A stretch of DNA of 5,799 nt, taken from assembly GCA_009699615.1 (NCBI GenBank), contig WLNV01000104.1, positions 1-5,799 on the forward strand, written 5' to 3'. The DNA comes from Actinomycetota bacterium. Its GTDB lineage: Bacteria; Actinomycetota; Thermoleophilia; Solirubrobacterales; Solirubrobacteraceae. The notes beneath the pieces were generated by a model. The model saw only the letters and a program-made list of their open reading frames with translations, was not told the DNA's origin and ran no database searches. How positions within the stretch are numbered: position 1 is the stretch's first letter; every line of letters begins with the position of its first letter. The position numbers and the translations under genes are program-made. Shown here in pieces: positions 1 through 5,435 of the stretch.

Positions 1-2
1 GC

Positions 3-215
3 CTCGCAGTGATGAACGACCTCTTCGTCAGCGAACCGGCACGCGGAACCGGACTAGCCGACGCGCTGATCCTCGCCTGCGCCGACGAAGCCCGCCGCCA
101 CGGCGCACTCTCACTCGGCTGGCAGACCGCGAAAGACAATAAGCGCGCGCAGAAGGTCTACGAGCGTGTCAGCGCCGAGCGTTCCGAGTGGCTCGACTAC
201 TCGCTGGCGCTTTAG
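3..215 (+). CDS. GNAT-family N-acetyltransferase, C-terminal part (5' end outside window)
   Basis: The frame is open from the window edge, so the first in-window GTG (9) and ATG (12) are probably internal codons. The visible part reads L-A-V-M-N-D-L-F-V, which matches beta-strand 4 of the GNAT fold. It is followed by RGTGLADALI, fitting the acetyl-CoA binding motif (R/Q-x-x-G-x-G/A). Next come the typical late strand (LGWQT) and the N-x-x-A-x-x-x-Y-E segment near the C-terminus. GNAT enzymes transfer an acetyl group from acetyl-CoA to an amine; the substrate here cannot be read. About 70 residues are visible, roughly half of a usual 140-150 residue protein. A conserved glycine after YERV is serine here, and the last residues are shortened compared with the second copy at 2317-2531. 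The stop codon overlaps the convergent Kelch gene by four bases. The family call is secure; whether this copy is complete upstream is unknown. Confidence 0.75.
   Translation, partial: LAVMNDLFVSEPARGTGLADALILACADEARRHGALSLGWQTAKDNKRAQKVYERVSAERSEWLDYSLAL
4..215. repeat. Direct repeat B, left copy (GNAT 3' end)
   Basis: This pairs with 2317-2531. By hand count, positions 10-116 show 3 mismatches in 107 bases and positions 117-205 show 11 in 89; the final bases before the stop differ in length and sequence. Exchange between the two copies would delete 2313 bp carrying the Kelch gene and the plsC fragment. The repeat may extend left of the window only if a further plsC::GNAT junction lies there. 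Confidence 0.85.
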
Positions 216-1903
216 AAGCGGAAGCGCTTGGTCGCCGGAGCGCCGCTTGCGGCGGCCTTAATTGGCGTCACGACAACGGTCCAAGACCCGCTGGCCAGCG
301 TGACCTTGCAGCTGACGAGCTTCGCTCGCTTGACAGTTACCTTCTTGCAGCTACCGCGCTTAGCTTTGCTGCCGCGTTTACCAACGATCGAGTAGCTCAC
401 ACCCGCCGCCGGATGAATCGTCGCCGTCACGACCTTCGAGCGCTTGACCGACGACCATGCAGGAGAGGGTCGCGCTGGCCTGACGGTAGGTATCGGTGGG
501 ACCGGCGTGTCGACGGGCGGATCGACCGCAACTGCGCTGAACCCAGCCGTTACGGAGCGCGCTTCGCTCATCGTCACCACACAGCTTTCGATCCCAGAGC
601 AGCCGGCGCCCGACCAGCCGCTGAAAACCGAGCCAGTTGCGGCGTGAGCGGTCAGCGTAACTACGCGGCCGTCAACGTAAGACTCGCTGCAGTCGCTAGC
701 GCAGGAGATCCCCGCCGGCGCGGAGCTGACCGTGCCGCTGCCGCTGCCGGAACGAGCAACGGTGAGGTCGAACGAACCGGGGTCGAACAGCAGCGCATCG
801 GCGAGGCTGCCCGTTGCACCGTCGAGGCCGCCAGCAACGAGCACCTTGCCACTTTCCAGCAGGGCCGCCACCGGTGCGTAACGGGTTATTCCCATCATTG
901 GACCATCGGCGAAACTGCGGGTGACTGGGTCATAGATCGATGTTGATGCGAGAGAGGAATACGAACCGTCCCTCCCACCAGCAATCAGCACCTTTCCATT
1001 GACGAGCCGAGTTGCGGTCCCATAAAACCGACTAGTCGTCATTGCGTTCGCGGTCACTGCGAAGTTCCCGGTCGCCGGGTCGTAGATCTCGCCATCGGCA
1101 GGGTACCCGCCCGCTCCGCGACCTCCGGCGACTAGAACCGTGCCATCGCCTAGCGCAGTCGACATCGCCGCGTCGCGATCGTGACTCAGTGAACCCGTCG
1201 CGGTGAAGTGGTCGGTCGCCGGGTCATAAAGCTCAGCCGACGCTTCCCAACCGTTTGAACCGTTGCGGCCACCGGCGATCAGGACCTTCCCGTCGGCGAG
1301 CAGCTCAGCGGTCGCATTCCAGCGAGCGATAGTAGGCGCCCCTGCGGTTGCGGTGAAATCCCCCGTAGCGGGGTCGTAAAGTTCGGCGCTGTCCAGCTTC
1401 TGGTTGCTCGCATTCGAGCCGCCGGCGAATAGGACCTTGCCGCTGGGCAGCAGCGTTGCCGTGGCGTATCTCCGCGGTGTGATCATCGAGCCGTGGGTGA
1501 GCGTGAACTGGCCGCTCTCCGGGTCATAGAGGTCGCCGTGACCGGAGGCGAGGGTGCCTAGGCCCGCGTCCCCGCCCGCGACGAGCACCTTGCCGTCGCG
1601 GAGTAGAACCGCCTTGCTAGGAGAACCCCAACGGGCACTCGACATTGCTCCGGTCGGGGCGAACTGACCGGACGCCGGGTCGTAGAGTTCTGCATCGGCA
1701 GGGAAGCTGAGCCCTGCAAACAACGAACGCTCGCCGCCAAGTACGAGCACCTTCCCGCTAGCGAGCCGAATGGCGACGCCTTGATCGCGTTCTCCAGCCA
1801 TCGAGCCGGTCGCTGTGAAGCCTTCCGAGGCGCCTGCGGCCGACGTGAAAGCAAGCGCCAACGTCGCTGCGGTTAGCACGCCAAGCGCGACCGCCCGCCT
1901 CAT
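212..1903 (-). CDS. Secreted Kelch-type beta-propeller protein with bacterial-repeat domain
   Basis: The product is a predicted exported protein of 563 residues. A signal peptide covers residues 1-25: Arg2-Arg3, a hydrophobic core, and cleavage after A-G-A. Residues about 29-377 hold seven Kelch/galactose-oxidase-like repeats of about 50 residues, each with the pattern 'F.ATG.M...R....A..L..GKVLVAGG......AELYDPATG'. Seven copies fit one closed seven-blade propeller. Residues about 383-455 form a small domain (GSGSGTV, paired Cys401/405 and Cys435/441, FSGWSG) of the bacterial-repeat type found in exported proteins. A proline-rich linker (456-483) leads to a Lys/Arg-rich beta tail with Cys519 and Cys532 ending in RFRF. 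No sortase motif or membrane anchor is visible. The frame stays open to an ATG at 1963, but the ATG at 1903 has a ribosome binding site and places the signal peptide at the N-terminus. No enzyme residues can be assigned; binding or adhesion is inference. The gene sits as cargo between GNAT and a plsC fragment. Confidence 0.85.
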   Translation of the reverse strand: MRRAVALGVLTAATLALAFTSAAGASEGFTATGSMAGERDQGVAIRLASGKVLVLGGERSLFAGLSFPADAELYDPASGQFAPTGAMSSARWGSPSKAVLLRDGKVLVAGGDAGLGTLASGHGDLYDPESGQFTLTHGSMITPRRYATATLLPSGKVLFAGGSNASNQKLDSAELYDPATGDFTATAGAPTIARWNATAELLADGKVLIAGGRNGSNGWEASAELYDPATDHFTATGSLSHDRDAAMSTALGDGTVLVAGGRGAGGYPADGEIYDPATGNFAVTANAMTTSRFYGTATRLVNGKVLIAGGRDGSYSSLASTSIYDPVTRSFADGPMMGITRYAPVAALLESGKVLVAGGLDGATGSLADALLFDPGSFDLTVARSGSGSGTVSSAPAGISCASDCSESYVDGRVVTLTAHAATGSVFSGWSGAGCSGIESCVVTMSEARSVTAGFSAVAVDPPVDTPVPPIPTVRPARPSPAWSSVKRSKVVTATIHPAAGVSYSIVGKRGSKAKRGSCKKVTVKRAKLVSCKVTLASGSWTVVVTPIKAAASGAPATKRFRF

Positions 1904-1910
1904 CCCACGA

Positions 1911-1916
1911 CCTTCC
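1911..1916 (-). promoter_or_regulatory. Ribosome binding site of the Kelch gene (decides start)
   Basis: On the minus strand GGAAGG lies seven bases before the ATG at 1901-1903, a good Shine-Dalgarno match and spacing. The two upstream in-frame ATGs (1961-1963 and 1946-1948) lack a comparable site. They would also put about 15-20 polar residues in front of the Arg-Arg of the signal peptide. Confidence 0.6.
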
Positions 1917-2027
1917 GCGCCGTTGTTCGGCGACTGCGTCAACCCCATCGAGAAAATCCCCATTTCGTACCGGATTCGCTAGGAGTCTACCGGCCGCATA
2001 GGCGCGGAGCGGCAGTTGAGATCTGGC

Positions 2028-2323
2028 TCAGCTCTTGGCGCTGGCTTCAAGCTCGGCGTAGAGAGCTTTGATCTCAGCGAAGATTTCGTCGGCGACGGCC
2101 TGCTGCTGCTCGCGGGTCGGATCGGCGACGATTTCGTAGCGGAGTGGTTCGCCGAATGAGACGCGGACCTTCGGCGCTTGCAGCTTCTTCCAGTTGCGGA
2201 CCTTCTGCGAGCCGTAAATAGCTACCGGCACCACGACCGCTCCACTCTGCAGCGCAACGCGGCCAATCCCTGGCTTCGGCTTGTCGGCCATCTTGCCGGT
2301 CCGTGAGCGACCGCCTTCGCAGT
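2028..2323 (-). pseudogene. Truncated plsC-type acyltransferase, 3' fragment (lacks catalytic H-x4-D)
   Basis: This is an ungapped copy of the last 296 bases of the complete acyltransferase gene at 4658-5404, at a constant offset of 2630 bases. In frame it still encodes motif III (C-E-G-G-R-S-R-T-G-K-M) and motif IV (VVPVAIYGSQ). It lacks the N-terminal half with the catalytic N-H-F-S-N-I-D motif and motif II, so it should be inactive. The only ATG left (2289-2291) gives an 87-residue ORF with 80 residues identical to the intact protein. Homology stops at 2323, where the sequence turns into GNAT gene sequence. A hand count gives 31 mismatches in 296 bases, and 21 of them fall in the last 73 bases (2028-2100). 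The reading frame has no internal stop, so the truncation is either recent or tolerated. Confidence 0.9.
2028..2323. repeat. Direct repeat A, left copy (plsC 3' end)
   Basis: This pairs with 4658-4953, has the same length with no indels, and is about 89.5% identical by hand count. Positions 2101-2323 show 10 mismatches in 223 bases; positions 2028-2100 show 21 in 73. Exchange with the right copy would delete 2630 bp carrying the Fn3 gene. Confidence 0.9.
2317..2323. other. Rearrangement junction plsC::GNAT with 7-base microhomology
   Basis: The bases tcgcagt occur at 2317-2323, in the intact plsC gene at 4947-4953, and in the left GNAT copy at 4-10. Left of this point the sequence follows plsC; right of it the sequence follows GNAT. 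This is the breakpoint expected for a tandem duplication or circularisation whose ends met inside GNAT and inside plsC. Confidence 0.8.
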
Positions 2324-2531
2324 GACTAACGACCTTTTCGTCAGCGAACCGGCACGCGGAACCGGACTAGCCGACGCGCTGATCCTCGCCTGCGCCGACG
2401 AAGCCCGCCGCCACGGCGCACTCTCACTCGACTGGCAGACCGGGAAAGAGAACGAGCGCGCACAGAAGGTCTACGAGCGCGTTGGCGCCGAGCGCTCCGA
2501 ATGGCTCGACTACTCGCTAGAGCTGGAATAG
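2317..2531 (+). pseudogene. Truncated GNAT acetyltransferase, 3' fragment
   Basis: This is a second copy of the GNAT 3' part at 4-215, at an offset of 2313 bases. Homology begins exactly where plsC homology ends. Upstream in frame there is a stop (TGA at 2304-2306), and the first usable codon is GTG at 2322, giving a 69-residue remnant starting at beta-strand 4 (M-T-N-D-L-F-V). It keeps the acetyl-CoA loop (RGTGLA) but lacks the N-terminal half of the fold, so it should not be active. 61 of 68 aligned residues match the left copy. Unlike the left copy it keeps family-typical residues (LDWQT, YERVGAERSEW) and ends in LELE. It runs convergently towards the Fn3 gene, with a 26-base gap. Confidence 0.88.
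2317..2531. repeat. Direct repeat B, right copy (GNAT fragment)
   Basis: This is the partner of 4-215. It has one extra codon before its stop, and downstream sequence unrelated to that beside the left copy. Confidence 0.85.
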
Positions 2532-2557
2532 CTCGCTGCTCATCGGCAAGTAGAAAG

Positions 2558-4492
2558 CTAGTTGAAAGCTCGGACCGGCCTCACAAGATACGACCCGTTC
2601 TTGAGGAAGCCGCTGTTTGAAACAAATTGGGGGGAACCAGACATGAAAGACTGAAATCCCGGGGCCGATGCGTACAGGGCACACGAAAACGACACGCACA
2701 TCCGCGTCGAGGACCACCAGTATGCGCTCCAACCGTAGGAGCCAGGTGGCGGCGACGGCGCGGGGCCCGCGCCAGAAGTAAGGAACTGATTGAGTTCAGC
2801 AAGCGCTGGCAGGAACCAGCCGGTTACGGTGGCGCCATTCACGGAAGGGGCGTAGTTAAAGGCAGCGCGAGCAGCCGGAGCTGAGTTGATACCGCTGGCA
2901 GCACTGCAGGCAGCCATGATCGCGGTGGTGTTAGCAAAACCAGAACCAATGTCTCCGCCAGCCGTAACTGGGATGTCGCGATTACTGCACGTCCCTTCGG
3001 ATGTGTCCCCGACACCCCACTGAAGGCTGGGATCGCCGGAGCCGGGCGCGCCATTCCAATCAACTCGGGCGGCCTCTAGATAACGGCAGCTTGAACCACA
3101 CGGCGCATCCGTCTCAGTGAACCCGCCAACCGGAGCGTAGAAGACCTTGCCGCCGCCAGGACCGATGTCTCCGACCACGCAAACCGCGCGACCGTTAGCG
3201 CACGACGCCACGCTTGGCGTAACCGCCACGGACGCTGCCGAAGCGGCTGAATCGCCGCGAGAGTTCGTTGCCTTCACAGTGAACGTGTAAGACGTGCCGT
3301 TAGCTAGACCAGTCACAACAATCGGTGATGTCGAGCCCGTGGCGGTCTTGGTCGGATCCTCAACAGCCGTGACCGTGTATGACGTCGCCGTCGAAGAGAC
3401 CGGCCCAGCCCCCGCAGCAAACGAAACGCTCGCTACGCCATCACCAGGCGACGCAACAACGGAGGTCGGAACCGGAGGCAAAGCACGCGGGGTTACCGCG
3501 GCAGACGCCGCCGAAGCCGGAGAATCACCGCGAGAGTTAGTCGCCTTCACAGTGAACGTGTAAGACGTGCCGTTCGTGAGCCCAGGGACAACAATCGGCG
3601 ACGCGTCACCCGTGGCGGTCTTGGTCGGATCCTCAACAGCCGTCACCGTGTATGTCGTCGCCTGCGAACCATTAAACCCAGCAACAAAAGAAACGCGCGC
3701 TGCACCATCACCGGCCGTCGCAACTACTTCGGCCGCCACGGCGGGCAAACCAAACGGCGTTACCGCAGCGGAGGCCGCCGAGGCGGGGGAGTCACCGCGA
3801 GCATTCGTTGCCTTCACGGTGAACGTGTAGGGCGTGCCGTTCGTTAGACCCGGGACCGTGCAAGGGGAAGCTGCACACTCCGTAGTTGAGGGCGAACCGC
3901 CGCCAGACGCAATCACTTTGTAACCGGTTACTGCGGAGCCACCATCGCTAGACGGGGCGGACCACGACACAGCCACCCAAGTGTCGCCGGCGACGCCCGC
4001 AACGCTCATTGGAGCGCTAGGGGCTGTCGCGGTAGGAGTAGGAGTAGCGGCTTTGGGGCTGGCCACCGGCGTCGACCGAGAGACCCACAGCGACTTCTTC
4101 GCCTTCGTGTTGGACTCCAACCGCAACTGGTACTCAGCACCGTTAACAAGACCGGTGGCCTTGTAGGAACGAGCCGAAGCCGCGAGCACCTTCAGTCCCA
4201 GCCACTGCGAAGACCAGACCGCAGTTGGCTTACCACCCTTCAAAACCCGGCCACGCCAACTAACGCGGTAGCCAGCAGCACCCTTCACGGCACCCCAAGA
4301 GAGAGTCAACGCACGTTCGCCAGCAACAACCGACGCGGCAGAGGCTGCCGGCTGAGCAAAGACAGAGGGCGAAGCAAAAGGCGACGAAAAGACCGAAGCA
4401 GCTTCAGCTCGTCCAACAAAGGAAACGGCGAACACGGCCACTATGGCGCCAGCCAGCACAAACCGCAGACCACCAGAAGCCAAAACCTTCAC
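2558..4492 (-). CDS. Secreted four-Fn3-domain protein with C-terminal DUF1566/Lcl-like domain
   Basis: This is a 644-residue predicted exported protein. The signal peptide spans residues 1-31 (Lys2, Arg10, hydrophobic 11-27, A-E-A cleavage). A Ser/Ala/Pro-rich stretch (32-54) precedes a divergent fibronectin type III domain (about 50-146). After a Thr/Pro linker (148-160) come three closely similar Fn3 domains (about 158-246, 248-336 and 338-427), each ending in 'LTNGT.YTFTVKATN.RGDS.ASAAS.AVTP'. Residues about 438-643 match the DUF1566/Lcl C-terminal type: GDIGPGGGKVFY, YLEAARVDW, GWFLPALAELNQF, YWWSST, and a final VRPVRAF. Such domains occur in exported surface proteins; the ligand is unknown. 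The start is a GTG at 4490-4492 with a purine-rich GGAGAGGG (4503-4510) upstream; no earlier start fits the signal peptide. The gene lies downstream of glpK-plsC on the same strand after a 165-base gap and is convergent with the GNAT fragment. No LPxTG anchor is visible. Confidence 0.88.
   Translation of the reverse strand: MKVLASGGLRFVLAGAIVAVFAVSFVGRAEAASVFSSPFASPSVFAQPAASAASVVAGERALTLSWGAVKGAAGYRVSWRGRVLKGGKPTAVWSSQWLGLKVLAASARSYKATGLVNGAEYQLRLESNTKAKKSLWVSRSTPVASPKAATPTPTATAPSAPMSVAGVAGDTWVAVSWSAPSSDGGSAVTGYKVIASGGGSPSTTECAASPCTVPGLTNGTPYTFTVKATNARGDSPASAASAAVTPFGLPAVAAEVVATAGDGAARVSFVAGFNGSQATTYTVTAVEDPTKTATGDASPIVVPGLTNGTSYTFTVKATNSRGDSPASAASAAVTPRALPPVPTSVVASPGDGVASVSFAAGAGPVSSTATSYTVTAVEDPTKTATGSTSPIVVTGLANGTSYTFTVKATNSRGDSAASAASVAVTPSVASCANGRAVCVVGDIGPGGGKVFYAPVGGFTETDAPCGSSCRYLEAARVDWNGAPGSGDPSLQWGVGDTSEGTCSNRDIPVTAGGDIGSGFANTTAIMAACSAASGINSAPAARAAFNYAPSVNGATVTGWFLPALAELNQFLTSGAGPAPSPPPGSYGWSAYWWSSTRMCVSFSCALYASAPGFQSFMSGSPQFVSNSGFLKNGSYLVRPVRAFN
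3231..3389 (-). repeat. Fn3-coding direct DNA repeat, unit 1
   Basis: This is similar to 3504-3662 (offset 273 bases, 91 codons) and, over its first part, to 3771-3850. A 35-base block is identical between units 1 and 2 (3336-3370 and 3609-3643). It encodes the end of one Fn3 domain and its last strands (YTVTAVEDPTKTATG). Confidence 0.75.
3504..3662 (-). repeat. Fn3-coding direct DNA repeat, unit 2
   Basis: This is the second unit of the Fn3 repeat and the partner of 3231-3389. Such close DNA identity between adjacent domains points to recent internal duplication or gene conversion. Confidence 0.75.
3771..3850 (-). repeat. Fn3-coding direct DNA repeat, partial unit 3
   Basis: This shares the stretch coding for 'YTFTVKATN.RGDSPASAAS' with the other two units, at an offset of 267 bases (89 codons) from unit 2. 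The rest of this domain has diverged, so it is the oldest or least homogenised member. Confidence 0.6.
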
Positions 4493-4550
4493 TATCCCCC
4501 GACCCTCTCCCCAAAAAAACGTTGGTTGGTCAAAAGTCAGTGGGGCGACG

Positions 4551-4579
4551 AATATCGCACACCAACAGATGACTTGGAA
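4551..4579 (-). promoter_or_regulatory. Possible promoter of the Fn3 gene (weak)
   Basis: On the minus strand TTCCAA (4574-4579) and an extended -10-like TGC-GATATT (4551-4559) are 17 bases apart and about 60 bases before the GTG start. The -35 match is only three of six, so this is a candidate only. The surrounding gap 4493-4657 is about 50% GC, lower than the genes, as expected for a promoter region. No terminator hairpin is visible between plsC and this gene, so readthrough from glpK-plsC is also possible. Confidence 0.2.
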
Positions 4580-4657
4580 GTATCTCCCGCGGCAACCTAC
4601 CAGTCACGAACACAGAACACGCCGTTACACAACAAGCCTCAAGCTAAAGCAGTTCGA

Positions 4658-4953
4658 TTACCCGCCAGCGCTGGCTTCAAGCTCAACGTAGAGCTTCCTG
4701 ATCTCGGCAAAGATCTCGTCGGCTACCAGCTGCTGCTGCTCGCGAGTCGGATCGGCGACGATTTCGTAGCGGAGTGGTTCGCCGAATGAGACGCGGACCT
4801 TCGGCGCCTGAAGCTTCTTCCAGTTGCGGACCTTCTGAGAGCCGTAGATAGCTACCGGCACAACGACCGCTCCGCTCTGCAGCGCAACGCGGCCAATCCC
4901 TGGCTTCGGCTTCTCGGCCATCTTGCCGGTTCGTGAGCGGCCGCCTTCGCAGT
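4658..4953. repeat. Direct repeat A, right copy (inside intact plsC)
   Basis: This is the 3' part of the complete acyltransferase gene and the partner of 2028-2323. Sequence outside the repeat on its left (4620-4657) shows no similarity to the matching position beside the left copy (1990-2027), so the repeat ends at the gene end. Confidence 0.9.
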
Positions 4954-5404
4954 ACATGCAGATGCAGCCGCCGCGGCTCAGGATCGAATCGACTACTTGA
5001 AATGACTGCTCATCACGGACGCCACGGCGGACCGGGAAGACGCCGCCGGTCTTATAAACCCAGCTCATCCAGCCGTGGTAGAGCTGCGACTTGGCCATGA
5101 ACTGCAGCTTGCGGCGCGTGAAAGCGCCAACGAAGAAGTGGTCGATGTTTGAGAAATGGTTCGGCGCGAAGATCACCGGCCCGCTCGTTGGCACGCGGCG
5201 CGAGTTGACGCTGCGCGCTCGGTAGGGAACCCAAACGAGCGTTGAGAGCAGCAGCCGCACGACATCGTAGATCGGCCCTGGCTTGTGCGTCATCGGCCAG
5301 TCGTAGTACTTCTGGAGCTGCTCAATCGGGCGCGGGTCCTTGTAGACCTGCTCCTTGATTGCGACGAGCTTCTCGTCCGCGGCTGGTGTCTTCTGCTCCC
5401 CCAT
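4658..5404 (-). CDS. PlsC-type 1-acylglycerol-3-phosphate O-acyltransferase family protein
   Basis: This is a 248-residue member of the lysophospholipid acyltransferase family, which acylates lysophosphatidic acid to phosphatidic acid at the membrane. Motif I is N-H-F-S-N-I-D with catalytic His83 and Asp88. Motif II is GGVFPVRRG (120-128), motif III is C-E-G-G-R-S-R-T-G (152-160, with Glu153 and Arg156), and motif IV is VVPVAI (181-186). A hydrophobic stretch around residues 45-60 may associate with the membrane. The frame is open upstream to 5584 but that part overlaps glpK in another frame. The ATG at 5402-5404 gives a normal length, although only a weak, distant GGAG precedes it. The gene follows glpK by 31 bases on the same strand, so the two are probably co-transcribed. 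The exact acyl acceptor is not certain. Its last 296 bases are duplicated at 2028-2323. Confidence 0.9.
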   Translation of the reverse strand: MGEQKTPAADEKLVAIKEQVYKDPRPIEQLQKYYDWPMTHKPGPIYDVVRLLLSTLVWVPYRARSVNSRRVPTSGPVIFAPNHFSNIDHFFVGAFTRRKLQFMAKSQLYHGWMSWVYKTGGVFPVRRGVRDEQSFQVVDSILSRGGCICMYCEGGRSRTGKMAEKPKPGIGRVALQSGAVVVPVAIYGSQKVRNWKKLQAPKVRVSFGEPLRYEIVADPTREQQQLVADEIFAEIRKLYVELEASAGG

Positions 5405-5435
5405 TGGCCGAATTAACCCCGCTCCGCGGCTGCGG

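Noticed and set aside
188..946. Plus-strand ORF of 252 codons
   Set aside because: It lies antisense to the Kelch gene, its translation is Arg-rich and low in recognisable motifs, and the minus-strand frame has clear Kelch repeats. It is a high-GC shadow frame.
1914..1942. TTGACG on the minus strand (1937-1942) as a -35 box for the Kelch gene
   Set aside because: Seventeen bases downstream the sequence is CGCGGA, with no -10-like element before the start codon.
1904..1963. Earlier starts for the Kelch gene at ATG 1963 or 1948
   Set aside because: They lack a good Shine-Dalgarno site and would place a polar stretch before the signal peptide; the ATG at 1903 has GGAAGG at seven bases.
2520..2534. 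Small inverted repeat gagct-ggaat-agctc at the end of the GNAT fragment as a terminator
   Set aside because: The stem is only five pairs, overlaps the stop codon and has no following T-run on either strand.
3294..3830. Two similar plus-strand ORFs (3294-3563 and 3567-3830) that look like a tandem gene pair
   Set aside because: They resemble each other only because they are antisense to the repeated Fn3 domains; the minus-strand Fn3 reading is unambiguous.
4032..4046. Short hexamer repeat (gtagga, about 2.5 copies) in the Fn3 gene
   Set aside because: It encodes the Thr/Pro linker in frame and is too short to argue for slipped-strand switching.
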